Shown in pieces: positions 16,578-25,982 of a stretch of 64,000 nt of DNA. The translations under genes were made by a program, and so were the position numbers. How positions within the stretch are numbered: position 1 is the stretch's first letter; each line of letters begins with the position of its first letter. The stretch is from Bacteroidales bacterium (GTDB taxonomy: Bacteria > Bacteroidota > Bacteroidia > Bacteroidales > UBA932): assembly GCA_028690215.1 (NCBI GenBank), contig JAQVBQ010000002.1, positions 62,001-126,000 on the forward strand, written 5' to 3'. The notes beneath the pieces are model-generated. The model saw only the letters and a program-made list of their open reading frames with translations. It was not told the DNA's origin and did not search any database.

Positions 16578-16982
16578 ATGAAGGAACAGGTTTTTGATCC
16601 GGTCAGAAAAAAATGGATTGCCTTAACACCAGAAGAGGATGTCAGACAGCAGTTGATCGGATATTTAAGCAACAATCTGGGTTACCCTTTATCCAGAATG
16701 GTTTGTGAATATTCTGTCGTTATCAACGGATTAAAGTATCGCGGGGATTTGGTTATTGTAGACAAGGAACTCAAACCTTTTTTTCTTGCCGAGTGCAAGG
16801 CCCCTTCTGTCAGGATAGGCAGGGATACATTTGAACAGATCCTGCGTTACAACTGTGCTCTGAATGTCAGGTGCCTTTTACTTACCAACGGGAAGACAAC
16901 CTATTTTGCAGTACAAGATCAGCTGAGCGGCAATTATGATTACCACACCGAGATACCTTCATACAATGAACTTTTTAAATAA
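16578..16982 (+). CDS. Stand-alone HSDR_N_2 (type I restriction R N-terminal-like) PD-(D/E)XK protein
   Basis: The 134-residue protein is only the nuclease-fold domain found at the N-terminus of type I restriction R subunits. The catalytic-type residues are D57 in YRGDLVIVD and E72-x-K74 in LAECKAP, followed by a Q in FEQILRY and the LLLTNGKTTYF strand. No helicase domain, hsdM or hsdS lies nearby. Such short proteins are common in Bacteroidota and their role is unknown. Its 3' end overlaps the next gene by 17 bases, so it is coexpressed with a tRNA nucleotidyltransferase-type protein. Confidence 0.82.
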   Translation: MKEQVFDPVRKKWIALTPEEDVRQQLIGYLSNNLGYPLSRMVCEYSVVINGLKYRGDLVIVDKELKPFFLAECKAPSVRIGRDTFEQILRYNCALNVRCLLLTNGKTTYFAVQDQLSGNYDYHTEIPSYNELFK

Positions 16983-18357
16983 GAAAATATTTACGATTAT
17001 AGCCGAAGAGGCAAAAGAGCTCAATGTGAGAGCATTCGTGATAGGAGGATATGTAAGAGACTGCTTTCTGGACCGTAAAAGTAATGATATAGACATAGTT
17101 GTTGAGGGTAGCGGTATTGAGTTGGCCGAAAGAGTTGCACAAAGGCTCAAGGTGAAAGTATCTGTGTTCAAGAACTTCGGAACTGCTATGCTCAGAAGCA
17201 AGAATACTGAGGTTGAATTTGTCGGTGCACGCAAGGAGTCCTATCGCTCCGACTCTCGAAAACCTATTGTGGAAGATGGATCTCTGGCCGATGATCAGTC
17301 CAGGAGGGATTTCACAATAAACGCACTTGCTTTCAGCCTGCAAAAGGAGGATTTCGGGAATCTGGTTGATCCGTTCGGAGGTGTCAAGGATCTTCAGAAC
17401 GGCATATTGCGTACCCCACTTGATCCTGATACGACATACAGTGACGATCCGTTAAGAATGATAAGGGCAATAAGGTTTGCCTCTCAACTGTCATTCACTA
17501 TTGTACCGGAGTCGATAGAGTCAATAAAGAGAAATAAAAACAGGCTTGAGATTCTTTCAAAAGAGAGAATCAATGACGAACTGGCAAAGATTCTTCTCTC
17601 TCCTAAACCATCAGTAGGCATCTCACTTCTGGAGAGTACAGGCCTTCTTGATATCATACTTCCTCAGCTTGTCAAGCTGAAAGGGACGGAATCTATGGAG
17701 GGAAAAGGTCATAAGGACAACTTCACACACACACTGCAGGTTCTTGATAATCTTGCACAAAAGAGTGACAATCTGTGGCTGAGGTGGGCTGCACTACTGC
17801 ATGACATTGCAAAGCCTCAGACAAAGAGTTATGAGCCCGGAGTTGGCTGGACTTTTCACGGGCATGAATTTGTAGGAAGCAAGATGGTTCCTAAAATTTT
17901 CCAGCAGATGAAGATGCCCCTCAACGAAAAGATGAAATATGTCCAGAAACTGGTTCTCCTTCATCTGCGCCCTATTGCCCTTGTACAGGATGAGGTGAGC
18001 GATTCAGCTGTAAGGAGGCTGCTCTTTGAGGCAGGTGACGATATTGACGATCTGATGCTGCTCTGTGAAGCTGATATCACTTCAAAGAATCTTAAAACCG
18101 TTAAGAAACACAAATCCAATTTTGCCCTGGTCAGAGAAAAGCTGATACAGGTGGAAGAGAAGGATGCTGTCAGAAATTTCAAGAACCCCATAACCGGAGA
18201 GTACATAATGGAGAGATACAACATTCCTCCATGTAAAGAGGTCGGCCTGATAAAGGAGTATATCAAGGAGGCTATCCTTGACGGCATTATATCAAATGAT
18301 TTCGAAGAGGCAAGAGTGTTGATGGAAAAAAGAGCCCGGGAACTTGGTTTACAATAA
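16966..18357 (+). CDS. CCA tRNA nucleotidyltransferase / poly(A) polymerase family, HD domain
   Basis: The 463-residue protein has the class II nucleotidyltransferase head with GGYVRDCFLDR and the metal-binding DID in SNDIDIVVEG, the RRDFTINALAF motif, DPLRMIRAIRFA, and a C-terminal HD domain with LLHDIAKP. It most likely adds or repairs the CCA end of tRNAs; HD-containing members may also have phosphatase activity. I chose the ATG at 16966 (MNFLNKK), which fits the family start better than 16936. Confidence 0.9.
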   Translation: MNFLNKKIFTIIAEEAKELNVRAFVIGGYVRDCFLDRKSNDIDIVVEGSGIELAERVAQRLKVKVSVFKNFGTAMLRSKNTEVEFVGARKESYRSDSRKPIVEDGSLADDQSRRDFTINALAFSLQKEDFGNLVDPFGGVKDLQNGILRTPLDPDTTYSDDPLRMIRAIRFASQLSFTIVPESIESIKRNKNRLEILSKERINDELAKILLSPKPSVGISLLESTGLLDIILPQLVKLKGTESMEGKGHKDNFTHTLQVLDNLAQKSDNLWLRWAALLHDIAKPQTKSYEPGVGWTFHGHEFVGSKMVPKIFQQMKMPLNEKMKYVQKLVLLHLRPIALVQDEVSDSAVRRLLFEAGDDIDDLMLLCEADITSKNLKTVKKHKSNFALVREKLIQVEEKDAVRNFKNPITGEYIMERYNIPPCKEVGLIKEYIKEAILDGIISNDFEEARVLMEKRARELGLQ

Positions 18358-18383
18358 TCCAGATAACCCGGCTTTCAACAACA

Positions 18384-18411
18384 GTGCTTTACAAAAAAAT
18401 TTGTAAAGCAC
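18384..18411. terminator. Perfect hairpin between convergent genes (probable bidirectional terminator)
   Basis: A perfect 12-base-pair stem (GTGCTTTACAAA, 18384-18395, with its complement at 18400-18411) encloses a loop AAAA. It lies in the 82-base gap between two convergent genes. There is no strong T-run on either side, so strength as a factor-independent terminator is uncertain. Confidence 0.6.
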
Positions 18412-18439
18412 ATGGGCATCTCAGACCTGACGTAATAGT

Positions 18440-19942
18440 TTAATATGCAGTATACTGAGGATTGAAATTTGCCCATCCGGCTGTCCAGTCATCTGCAGAT
18501 ACTGCTGACCTGAATGCCCCTATGAATGTCACCTTATCAAAGAATGGAGAAGAGAGATTTTCATCGACAAACAAGTTAGACTTCCCGGTTAATGGGCTGC
18601 CGGTCAATGGGCCCCAGTTTGGAGAGGACACAAGACTGCTTGGCTGGGAAAGCATGATCTCTGTATGTAAAGGATAGACTATATTTGAATTACCTGTATT
18701 TTTAAAATATGCGGATGAGAAAGACTCCTTTGCACTCTTATCAAATGTTGAGGCGTTAATTGAGAGAGAGTCCTTGAATGATGCATCTTTATCGCTTCCA
18801 AGTATTCCCATTCCTGCAAACACATTGTTTTTTAGATTTATTGCCCCAGAGTTGGCCGAAGATTGTGTTAACGACCCTTTGTCGTTGCAAATGAGTAGCC
18901 CGACCGGATAACCGACTGCCACAGAGTTGTAACAGTTAAGATTTGAGTTCCTTCTTATCTGTATGGCTGACTGAAACTGACCAAGTTTAGAACCATTTCC
19001 AGGATAGTAATTTCCACCTGTTATGTATGCTGTTGTATTCTCAAACAGATTGTCCTGAGCAGCAGGACCTATAAACGTAATATTTGAGAAAACTGGCTTG
19101 GTCACCGGCTGTTGAGTTGTACCTTCAGCGTTATTGTCTGATTCGAGTCCGTTCGATGAAGACTTGTCCGCAATTCTTGGATTCCTTACTATCAAGCCAT
19201 ACTGTATTTTACCCCTATATCCGTTATCTGTATCGAAATCATCATCCCAACCATGATAGGCTATCAAGTATTTTGCATCTACCATCCCGCCGAACCACTC
19301 AAATGAATCATCATTTGAATACGAAACCTGAATATGATCAATTCTGGTCCCACTACCTACCGAACCTAATGTAAGGCCATTGATCTCCTGATCTGTCTTG
19401 AAGGGATAGCCGGCAAACTCAATTCTGACATAAGAGAGTATTCCGGAGTTGTCACTATCCTGAGCACCACCATGACTTGAACGCGGACCACCTTCAATTA
19501 TCATCTCTGTCTTGTTGTTAGTCGCTCTGCCACAGATTATCACACCTCCCCAATCTCCCGGTTTTCTAAGACCTGCTCCCTGATTGGAAGTGAAGATTAT
19601 TGGCTGTGCTTTTGTCCCCTCTGCCATGATCCTGCCACCTCTCTCTACAATAAGTGCAGCCTTTGTCTCTTTATCTCCCTTTATAACAGTTCCGGGTTCA
19701 ATCGTAAGAGTTGCACCATCTGTAACATAGACCCATCCCTTGAGTATATACGTCCCTTTCTTTAATGTGTATGACGATTTTATCTCAAATTCCTGCTCTC
19801 CGTTCCCTATTTGATTGCCTGCAAAGACCACATCATCAGTCTTGTCTTCTACCGGTTTATCATCCTTGTCACACGATACAAGAAAAATTGAAACCGCAAT
19901 TGTCAGCATTAATAATTGTAAATTCTCCATTAATTTTTTCAT
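18440..19942 (-). CDS. Beta-helix lipoprotein paired with a TonB-dependent receptor
   Basis: The 500-residue lipoprotein has lipobox FLVSCDK (Cys near residue 24) and then a repetitive Gly/Asn/Ile-rich body that fits a right-handed beta-helix: WVYVTDGATLTIEPGTVIKG, a GDWGGVIICGRA loop, SYVRIEFAGY and HIQVSYSNDDSFEWFGG. Homologues are often mislabelled as transporters. It starts 10 bases after the receptor gene and most likely sits on the outer membrane as a partner of that receptor, in the place SusD has in glycan systems. Ligand and function are unknown. The stop is followed by the shared hairpin at 18384-18411. Confidence 0.78.
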   Translation of the reverse strand: MKKLMENLQLLMLTIAVSIFLVSCDKDDKPVEDKTDDVVFAGNQIGNGEQEFEIKSSYTLKKGTYILKGWVYVTDGATLTIEPGTVIKGDKETKAALIVERGGRIMAEGTKAQPIIFTSNQGAGLRKPGDWGGVIICGRATNNKTEMIIEGGPRSSHGGAQDSDNSGILSYVRIEFAGYPFKTDQEINGLTLGSVGSGTRIDHIQVSYSNDDSFEWFGGMVDAKYLIAYHGWDDDFDTDNGYRGKIQYGLIVRNPRIADKSSSNGLESDNNAEGTTQQPVTKPVFSNITFIGPAAQDNLFENTTAYITGGNYYPGNGSKLGQFQSAIQIRRNSNLNCYNSVAVGYPVGLLICNDKGSLTQSSANSGAINLKNNVFAGMGILGSDKDASFKDSLSINASTFDKSAKESFSSAYFKNTGNSNIVYPLHTEIMLSQPSSLVSSPNWGPLTGSPLTGKSNLFVDENLSSPFFDKVTFIGAFRSAVSADDWTAGWANFNPQYTAY

Positions 19943-19952
19943 ACCTATTTTT

Positions 19953-22769
19953 TTAAAAAGTTAGTTGTATACCAATGAGGATATCTGTACCGGGATTGAA
20001 ACTCTTACTTATTTGCTTTCTTTTTTGTATTACTCCATTACCATCTTCAAACTTCGGGTACTGAACAAAAACTACGCTCTGAGAAAGAAGATCCTTTACT
20101 GATGCCTTAATCTCAAGATGCTTACCTAATCTCTTAGTCAACACTAAATCGATCACATCTCTCGGTAACTCATAAGTATCCGGCACATCATTATTTATGC
20201 TCGCTCCAGAACCTGTATCCACACGTCCAATTCCGACAATGCGTTTGCCTACCCTGTTGTATAGCAGCCCGGCGCTTATTCCGACTTCTTTCTTGTCATA
20301 AAACAGCGATGCATTTATCAAGTATGGTGATTGGCCCTGCATTGGCCTGTCAGCCTCAATTGATGACTTATCAAAATTTATATGGCTGGAGATGATTGAT
20401 GTATTAAATCCTAATGTAAAATTGGTCAATCCTATAAATGAGAGATTTTTCCTTATATCTATCTCCATACCGTAGTTGTTCGCAGAGGCAGCATTTTCAA
20501 ATGTATATGTGTATGAACCTCCAGCATCAAGATATGTCCATTCGATCGGATTCCTGAAGTATTTGTAAAATAGGGCTATGGTGACATATTCATCTTTTGA
20601 CGGATAATACTCATATCTGAGATCCATATTGTGGATTGTTGCATTTTTCAGATCAGGATTTCCCTTAACATCTGAATAGAGGTTGAAGTCATAATAGACA
20701 GAGGGTGAAACCTCCCTGAACTCCTGTCTGTTGGTGGAAGAGCCATATGCCAACCTTATGGTTTTTCTCGCACCAATATTATAACTGGCATTCAGTGATG
20801 GAAAAAGTTGCGCCTGCACATAGTCGTTCTTCTTAGTATCGAATTCATAAATCTTTGTATAATTGACAAGCCTCATCATGCTTCCCTCCAGACGAAGGCC
20901 GGCTATAACATTAAATCCACCTCCACTAAGCTTGTACGATAGATAGCCGGCCCCAAGCATATTTAACCCCTTATAACTGTTTCGATTATCTGTATCTTCA
21001 TATACATAGAGTTTGTCCTGACCATAGTTTTTTTCGCTCAAGATTTCAGACAGGTCACTATATACAAACTCTTCAGGAAGATTATTCTGATTGAATCTGT
21101 AGAAAAACTGTCTGTTTGTGTATGAACGCCATTTGTACTCACCTAAAATGCCGGCTTTGATAAAGGAGTTGCAAGAGTTCCCGGTTTTTAAGGGCATGGA
21201 GTAGTTCAATGAACCTGAGAAAGTGTGTTCATCAAGGTTTACAAAATCTCTGGATATCTCATTCTGATCTATTGCCATTTGTCCATAATATTTATCTCCG
21301 TATATCAGGTTTTCTTCTCTATTTATCATCCGCCTGTCAGGCTGATTTAGATTGGCATATGAGTAACCGACAATCCAGTCGAGATCAGAGACAGAAAACC
21401 CGTGATTTCCTGAAACCTGACCCGAATATGTCGACCGACTTGAATAGAGATACTCTCTCTTTTCCTGATTGTAAAGGGCACTGATATTCTGCCACCCCTC
21501 TCTGAGAGTATATCTGTTAGTCCCCTGTTGGTTGAATATATTTCTATACTCCACTTTATTCTTACCACTGAGATACGTCACATTGAGCATACCTCCTATC
21601 CTCCCCTCTGTACTATACTGATTATCTGAATATTCATAGATATATTCAGGTATGTCGGAGACCGCATTATAAACACCGAATCTTGCATTTTGCATATCAG
21701 AATATGTCTGGGAGCTGTATGAATAGTTCAATGCTGCAACAATGCCTATTTTGTCTCCATTTTTAATAAATCTGTACCTGTTGATCATAAAATTTAATTT
21801 CTGATCAGCTAATGGCCTCCCGGTTGCTACAGACCAGTCATTTCTGAAACCTCTCTTCGTAAGATCTGAAACCTGTCCGGCATTTGTATTGTCTACCCTT
21901 TTAGGAACATAGCTTCTGAGTGATCTCTCCCCATTGTCAAAACCCAAGAAATCTGTTTTTGAGGGAGTACTATTCATTTGGTCACTGAAATGGGTCCCTG
22001 TGTTGAAGTTTAGACCATATGAAAACAAAATGTCATTTACCTCAGGCATGCTTTTGGTCATGATTTTTACAAATCCACCGGAAAAATCCGCAGGAATCTC
22101 TGCTGAAGGCGATTTGACAATCATTATACTCTCGATTTGAGAGCTAGGCATCATATCAAAGGAGAATGCCCTGGTATCCGCTTCTGTGCTCGGCACCGAA
22201 GAGTTATTAATCCAGACATTATTATACCTTCCGGAGAGTCCTCTCACCATTATATATCTTTCATCCATTACAGAAACTCCCGGGATTCTCCTCACAACCT
22301 CAGCAGCATTTTTATCCTGAGATTTAGATATTTGTAATCCGGACATCCCGCTCATGACCACATCCGCCGTTTTGGTAGCATGAATCACTGCTATTTCAGA
22401 ATTCATCCTTCTGGCTGAAGTCACCACAATCTGGTCCAGAATATTGGTTGCCACATCCATAAGGATATTAAAGTCTGTGGCAGGTTCTACCACTTTAAGC
22501 TCTTTTACTGAAAGGGGTGTATAAGATATGCCTGATACATCAATATCATATATTCCCGAAGGTATATTTTCTATTTTGTAATTTCCGTTTATATCTGTAA
22601 CTGCACCTTTCTTTAGCTTCGCTATATAAACAGATACACCGACTACAGGTTCTCCTGTAGATCTCTCTGCCACAACACCCTGAAGAGTTGATAATTTTTG
22701 AGAAAATGCCTTATTGCCTGAACTGACAAATAAAAATAGTAGAAGAAGTCTGAATAGTTTGTTCGCCAT
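19953..22769 (-). CDS. TonB-dependent outer membrane receptor with carboxypeptidase-regulatory-like domain
   Basis: The 938-residue protein has a signal peptide (cleaved near residue 23), a CarboxypepD_reg-like domain (about 28-110), a plug domain with VVRRIPGVSVMDERYIMVRGL and QIESIMIVKSPSAEIPADFSGG, and a 22-strand-type barrel ending in ILIGIQLTF, with a terminal Phe. It imports a bulky ligand using the Ton system. The plug, with the ADTRAFSFDMMPSS segment, is not of the SusC type and no SusD follows; a beta-helix lipoprotein does. A two-component system lies directly upstream. Confidence 0.9.
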   Translation of the reverse strand: MANKLFRLLLLFLFVSSGNKAFSQKLSTLQGVVAERSTGEPVVGVSVYIAKLKKGAVTDINGNYKIENIPSGIYDIDVSGISYTPLSVKELKVVEPATDFNILMDVATNILDQIVVTSARRMNSEIAVIHATKTADVVMSGMSGLQISKSQDKNAAEVVRRIPGVSVMDERYIMVRGLSGRYNNVWINNSSVPSTEADTRAFSFDMMPSSQIESIMIVKSPSAEIPADFSGGFVKIMTKSMPEVNDILFSYGLNFNTGTHFSDQMNSTPSKTDFLGFDNGERSLRSYVPKRVDNTNAGQVSDLTKRGFRNDWSVATGRPLADQKLNFMINRYRFIKNGDKIGIVAALNYSYSSQTYSDMQNARFGVYNAVSDIPEYIYEYSDNQYSTEGRIGGMLNVTYLSGKNKVEYRNIFNQQGTNRYTLREGWQNISALYNQEKREYLYSSRSTYSGQVSGNHGFSVSDLDWIVGYSYANLNQPDRRMINREENLIYGDKYYGQMAIDQNEISRDFVNLDEHTFSGSLNYSMPLKTGNSCNSFIKAGILGEYKWRSYTNRQFFYRFNQNNLPEEFVYSDLSEILSEKNYGQDKLYVYEDTDNRNSYKGLNMLGAGYLSYKLSGGGFNVIAGLRLEGSMMRLVNYTKIYEFDTKKNDYVQAQLFPSLNASYNIGARKTIRLAYGSSTNRQEFREVSPSVYYDFNLYSDVKGNPDLKNATIHNMDLRYEYYPSKDEYVTIALFYKYFRNPIEWTYLDAGGSYTYTFENAASANNYGMEIDIRKNLSFIGLTNFTLGFNTSIISSHINFDKSSIEADRPMQGQSPYLINASLFYDKKEVGISAGLLYNRVGKRIVGIGRVDTGSGASINNDVPDTYELPRDVIDLVLTKRLGKHLEIKASVKDLLSQSVVFVQYPKFEDGNGVIQKRKQISKSFNPGTDILIGIQLTF

Positions 22770-22788
22770 TGTATTAAATTTTCAACAG

Positions 22789-22796
22789 CAAAACTA
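22789..22796 (-). promoter_or_regulatory. Promoter -7 box (TAGTTTTG) for the receptor-lipoprotein operon
   Basis: The minus strand reads TAGTTTTG, matching TAnnTTTG, 19 bases before the receptor start. It lies in the 79-base gap after the histidine kinase gene, so the receptor has its own promoter. Confidence 0.5.
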
Positions 22797-22848
22797 TATA
22801 TCAGATGTTACGTTAATGAGACAAAAAAATTAAGAAAAAATTAAGGGA

Positions 22849-24186
22849 TTATGATTGCTGAAATGGAATTGAGAACATCACCCGGCAACCCTTTCCCCTA
22901 CTGCTTGATATCGACAAAGTGCCATTGTGACACTCTACAAAATGCTTGCATAGTATAAGTCCTAGACCGGACCCCTTCTCGCCCTCTGTCCCTAAGCAAG
23001 AGTTCTGCTTCTTGTCTATAAGGAAAAGATCTTTCAGTGTGGTGTCGGACATCCCCTTGCCACTGTCCTGGACGGTGATCTCAACATTATCAGATCTCCT
23101 GACAGCATTTATTGCAATCTCACCACCCCGTGGAGTGAACTTGATTGCATTATTGATGAGATTCCTGAAGATTGTATTTATCATGTCGGGATCAAAGTCC
23201 AGCACAATATCTTCATTTACACTGCATATAAGCGTTATCTCTTTCTTCGTTGCATTTGCTGCGTACAACTCAACATTCATACGAATTCTTTCTGTTATAC
23301 TCTCATGTTTGAGATTTACCTTTATTGTACCGGATTGAATTCTTGACCAGGTTAGCAGATTTTCAAGAAGAGCATATACCTCATGCGTGTATTTATTCAT
23401 AGATGCAACAGCCTCTTTTATCTCCTCTTTTGTAAAATTTTCAGACTCATCTGTGAAATAATCCAGAAAAGCAGAGACAGTTCCCAAGGGAGCTCGCAGG
23501 TCGTGCGAGATTATTGAAAAGAACCGGTCTTTTGAGTCATTTATATCTTTAAGCCTCTCATTTACAAGATGTGCCTCCATTGCCTCCCTTCTGAGAGAGT
23601 TCTCTTTTTTCGATGTAACCCTGATATTTATGATGACAAGCGCCAACATAACCAAGTATACCAGCAAAACATATGATGAAGACACTATTGTCAGGTATTC
23701 CTGTGGGAAAGGGGTATATGCGATAACAGAACCGGGGAAGAGAGATACAAAAAGATATAACAGCACATTGATGCAGAAGATCATCATAGCATGAATCCTG
23801 TGACCTCTTTTAAAAGTAATGAGTGGCACAAGAGACAAAAGGAGAAAATAGTTATGAAAACCGGCCTCCTTGCCGAAAAAAAATATTGATAATCCAAAAA
23901 ACAATATACAGACCAAGGCGTTTAACATCAATCCGCTTAAAAACAAATATCCCGCTGCAGAAAGCGATAACGCAGCCAATGCCAGCAGTTCGATAACCCC
24001 AAGAAAAGCAAGGACTCTGTTGTATATTTGGTTATCAGAATTGAATAGCATTCCCGCCAAGGAGATTATGAAGGCTGTCAATAAAATTACAGCAAGAACA
24101 TTTGATCTCTTGACCAATTTATTAACATCAGCGATATTTTCGCCTTGTTTCTCTCCTTTCAGGAAATTTTCGAAGGAGACATTCAT
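22849..24186 (-). CDS. Membrane sensor histidine kinase, unpaired
   Basis: The 445-residue kinase has about six N-terminal transmembrane helices (residues 30-195) with little periplasmic sequence, a short linker, a HisKA domain with H228 in SIISHDLRAPLG, and a HATPase domain with NLINNAIKFTPRGG, DSGKGM and GEKGSGLGL. It should autophosphorylate and pass phosphate to a response regulator. No regulator lies on its strand; the nearest is the divergent OmpR-family gene 64 bases away, which already has a kinase behind it. The compact membrane sensor suggests sensing within the membrane. Confidence 0.9.
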   Translation of the reverse strand: MNVSFENFLKGEKQGENIADVNKLVKRSNVLAVILLTAFIISLAGMLFNSDNQIYNRVLAFLGVIELLALAALSLSAAGYLFLSGLMLNALVCILFFGLSIFFFGKEAGFHNYFLLLSLVPLITFKRGHRIHAMMIFCINVLLYLFVSLFPGSVIAYTPFPQEYLTIVSSSYVLLVYLVMLALVIINIRVTSKKENSLRREAMEAHLVNERLKDINDSKDRFFSIISHDLRAPLGTVSAFLDYFTDESENFTKEEIKEAVASMNKYTHEVYALLENLLTWSRIQSGTIKVNLKHESITERIRMNVELYAANATKKEITLICSVNEDIVLDFDPDMINTIFRNLINNAIKFTPRGGEIAINAVRRSDNVEITVQDSGKGMSDTTLKDLFLIDKKQNSCLGTEGEKGSGLGLILCKHFVECHNGTLSISSSRGKGCRVMFSIPFQQS

Positions 24187-24213
24187 ATGGTCTGATTTAA
24201 CTGGAGTTTACAA

Positions 24214-24221
24214 CAAATATA
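24214..24221 (-). promoter_or_regulatory. Promoter -7 box (TATATTTG) for the unpaired histidine kinase
   Basis: The minus strand reads TATATTTG, matching TAnnTTTG, 27 bases before the kinase start codon at 24186. It lies in the 64-base divergent gap shared with the response regulator. Confidence 0.5.
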
Positions 24222-24250
24222 ATTACTTTTACACTATATTCTTAAGATGT

Positions 24251-24982
24251 ATGGCTGAAATAAAAAAGATTTTAGTGGTAGACGATGAAGAGGATGTGTG
24301 CGAAATTCTAAAATTCAACCTTGCTAACGCCGGTTATGAAGTAGATACTGCATTTTCTTCAGAAGAGGCATTAGTCAAGCTGGCAAAGAATTTCGACCTA
24401 CTGCTGCTGGATGTAATGTTAGGCGGCATATCCGGATTTACCTTGGCAGATGTAATAAGAAAGGAGTTCAGGAATGACGTGCCTATTATATTCATTACTG
24501 CCAAGGACAGTGTCAATGACAAACTTAAGGGATTCGGAGTCGGGGCTGATGACTACATATTGAAACCATTCTCTGTAAAGGAGGTGGTTGCAAGAGTTCA
24601 GGCAGTTCTGAGCAGGACTGCATTCTACAAGAAGGCAGAAGAGGAGAAAAGGGATTATGACAGGAAACACCCTGAAAACCCTGTTATAGAGATTAATAAG
24701 CTCAAGATAGACACAGGGGCAAAACAGGTCAGTATTGACAATAAAACCATATTACTGACAAAAAAGGAGTATGAGATACTATTCATGCTCGCATCTTCTC
24801 CTCACCGCTTCTTCTCCAGACAAGAGATTCTCGATGCAGTATGGGAAAATGAGGTATATGTCCTTGATAGGACTGTCGATGTGCATATTGCCCGCCTAAG
24901 AAAGAAACTTGATAACTACGGGGCTCTTATTATAAATCGTTCCGGATTCGGTTACTGCTTTAACACAAATGAAAAGGATTAA
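24251..24982 (+). CDS. OmpR/PhoB family response regulator
   Basis: From the ATG at 24251 the product has 243 residues: a receiver domain with D11-D12, the phospho-acceptor D54 in LLLLDVML and the conserved K in FITAKD, then a winged-helix DNA-binding domain ending IINRSGFGYCF, as in PhoB-type regulators. The frame extends upstream to 23870, but that part is antisense to the histidine kinase and not coding. It overlaps the next kinase by 14 bases, so the two form a cognate pair. Confidence 0.92.
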   Translation: MAEIKKILVVDDEEDVCEILKFNLANAGYEVDTAFSSEEALVKLAKNFDLLLLDVMLGGISGFTLADVIRKEFRNDVPIIFITAKDSVNDKLKGFGVGADDYILKPFSVKEVVARVQAVLSRTAFYKKAEEEKRDYDRKHPENPVIEINKLKIDTGAKQVSIDNKTILLTKKEYEILFMLASSPHRFFSRQEILDAVWENEVYVLDRTVDVHIARLRKKLDNYGALIINRSGFGYCFNTNEKD

Positions 24983-25982
24983 TCTGAAATACAAGAACCA
25001 GATGGTTCTTTACATTACCCTGATGTTATTGGTGGTAGGTGGTGCGGTTGCCTATATTATGATCAGCTCACAGGAGAGGAACATCATTGCTATAGGGGTT
25101 GTACTAATTGTCTCCGTGGTATTGCTGGTATATTTCAGCAGTAAGATCAACCAGCCCATGAAAGCCCTGAAGGAGTTCATTGACATTGTTCAAAAGGGAG
25201 AGGTGAACTACGACAAGATCAATTTCCCCGATAACGAATTTGGGGAGGTTGGGGAAAAGATAATAAATACATTCCGGCAACTTGATGAGGCAAAAAAATA
25301 CAAGCAGCAGCTTACTCACAACATAGCACACGAGCTCAAAACTCCCGTAACAAGTATCAGGGGATATCTCGAAACGATGATGCAACAGGAGCTCGACAAG
25401 GATCAGAGCCGATTTTTCATTGAAAGGGCATATGCCCAGACGCTGAGACTCTCTTCGCTGATATCGGACATATCAACACTGAACAACATTGAAGAGGCGG
25501 CAGGGAGATATGACATAGAGATTATCAAGATCCGTCAATGTATCAGGGAGATCGAGAACGACCTTGCATACAGACTTTCCGAAAACAACATAAAGTTAGA
25601 GGTTGAGATTGAAGAACATATAATTATTGAAGGTGTCTACCTTCTGATTTACTCCCTTTTTAAAAACCTCATCGACAACTCAATAGACCACGCGGGAAAA
25701 AACATTTCCATACACATTCAGACAGCCGCTATCGAGCCTGATAAGATATGGTTCAGATACTACGACACCGGAAAGGGTGTTCCGGACAGGCATATAGAGA
25801 GGCTTTTTGAGAGATTCTACAGGGTAGAGGCCGGCCGGAGCAGAAAAAGCGGCGGTTCAGGATTGGGTCTCTCAATAGTAAAGAACTCCATTCTTTTACA
25901 CAATGGCACTATAACTGTTAAAAACAGGGAAAACGGCGGACTTCAGTTTGACTTCTCGCTTAGTGCAAAGATGTACCGATAA
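24969..25982 (+). CDS. PhoR-like sensor histidine kinase
   Basis: The 337-residue kinase has two N-terminal membrane helices (about residues 11-30 and 35-55) with almost no periplasmic loop, a HAMP-like segment, HisKA with H121 in [18 protein letters not shown] (the PhoR-like version), and HATPase with [19 protein letters not shown] and [10 protein letters not shown]. It is translationally coupled to the OmpR-family regulator. The short sensor resembles PhoR kinases that take their signal from membrane partners. It converges on folE with a 23-base overlap. Confidence 0.9.
   Translation: MKRINLKYKNQMVLYITLMLLVVGGAVAYIMISSQERNIIAIGVVLIVSVVLLVYFSSKINQPMKALKEFIDIVQKGEVNYDKINFPDNEFGEVGEKIINTFRQLDEAKKYKQQLTHNIAHELKTPVTSIRGYLETMMQQELDKDQSRFFIERAYAQTLRLSSLISDISTLNNIEEAAGRYDIEIIKIRQCIREIENDLAYRLSENNIKLEVEIEEHIIIEGVYLLIYSLFKNLIDNSIDHAGKNISIHIQTAAIEPDKIWFRYYDTGKGVPDRHIERLFERFYRVEAGRSRKSGGSGLGLSIVKNSILLHNGTITVKNRENGGLQFDFSLSAKMYR

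Noticed and set aside
15454-16578. Longer holA from a TTG at 16578
   Set aside because: The added residues have no family match, and the GTG at 16494 gives the normal length; the region holds the promoter of the divergent gene.
16578-16982. Restriction-modification locus
   Set aside because: Only the nuclease-like domain is present; no methylase, specificity or helicase gene lies within 40 kb.
18440-22769. Classic SusC/SusD glycan utilisation locus
   Set aside because: The lipoprotein lacks the SusD helical TPR fold, the plug is not SusC-like, and no glycoside hydrolases or sigma factors are linked.
23870-24250. N-terminal extension of the response regulator
   Set aside because: It is the antisense of the kinase gene with no domain; the receiver starts right after the ATG at 24251.
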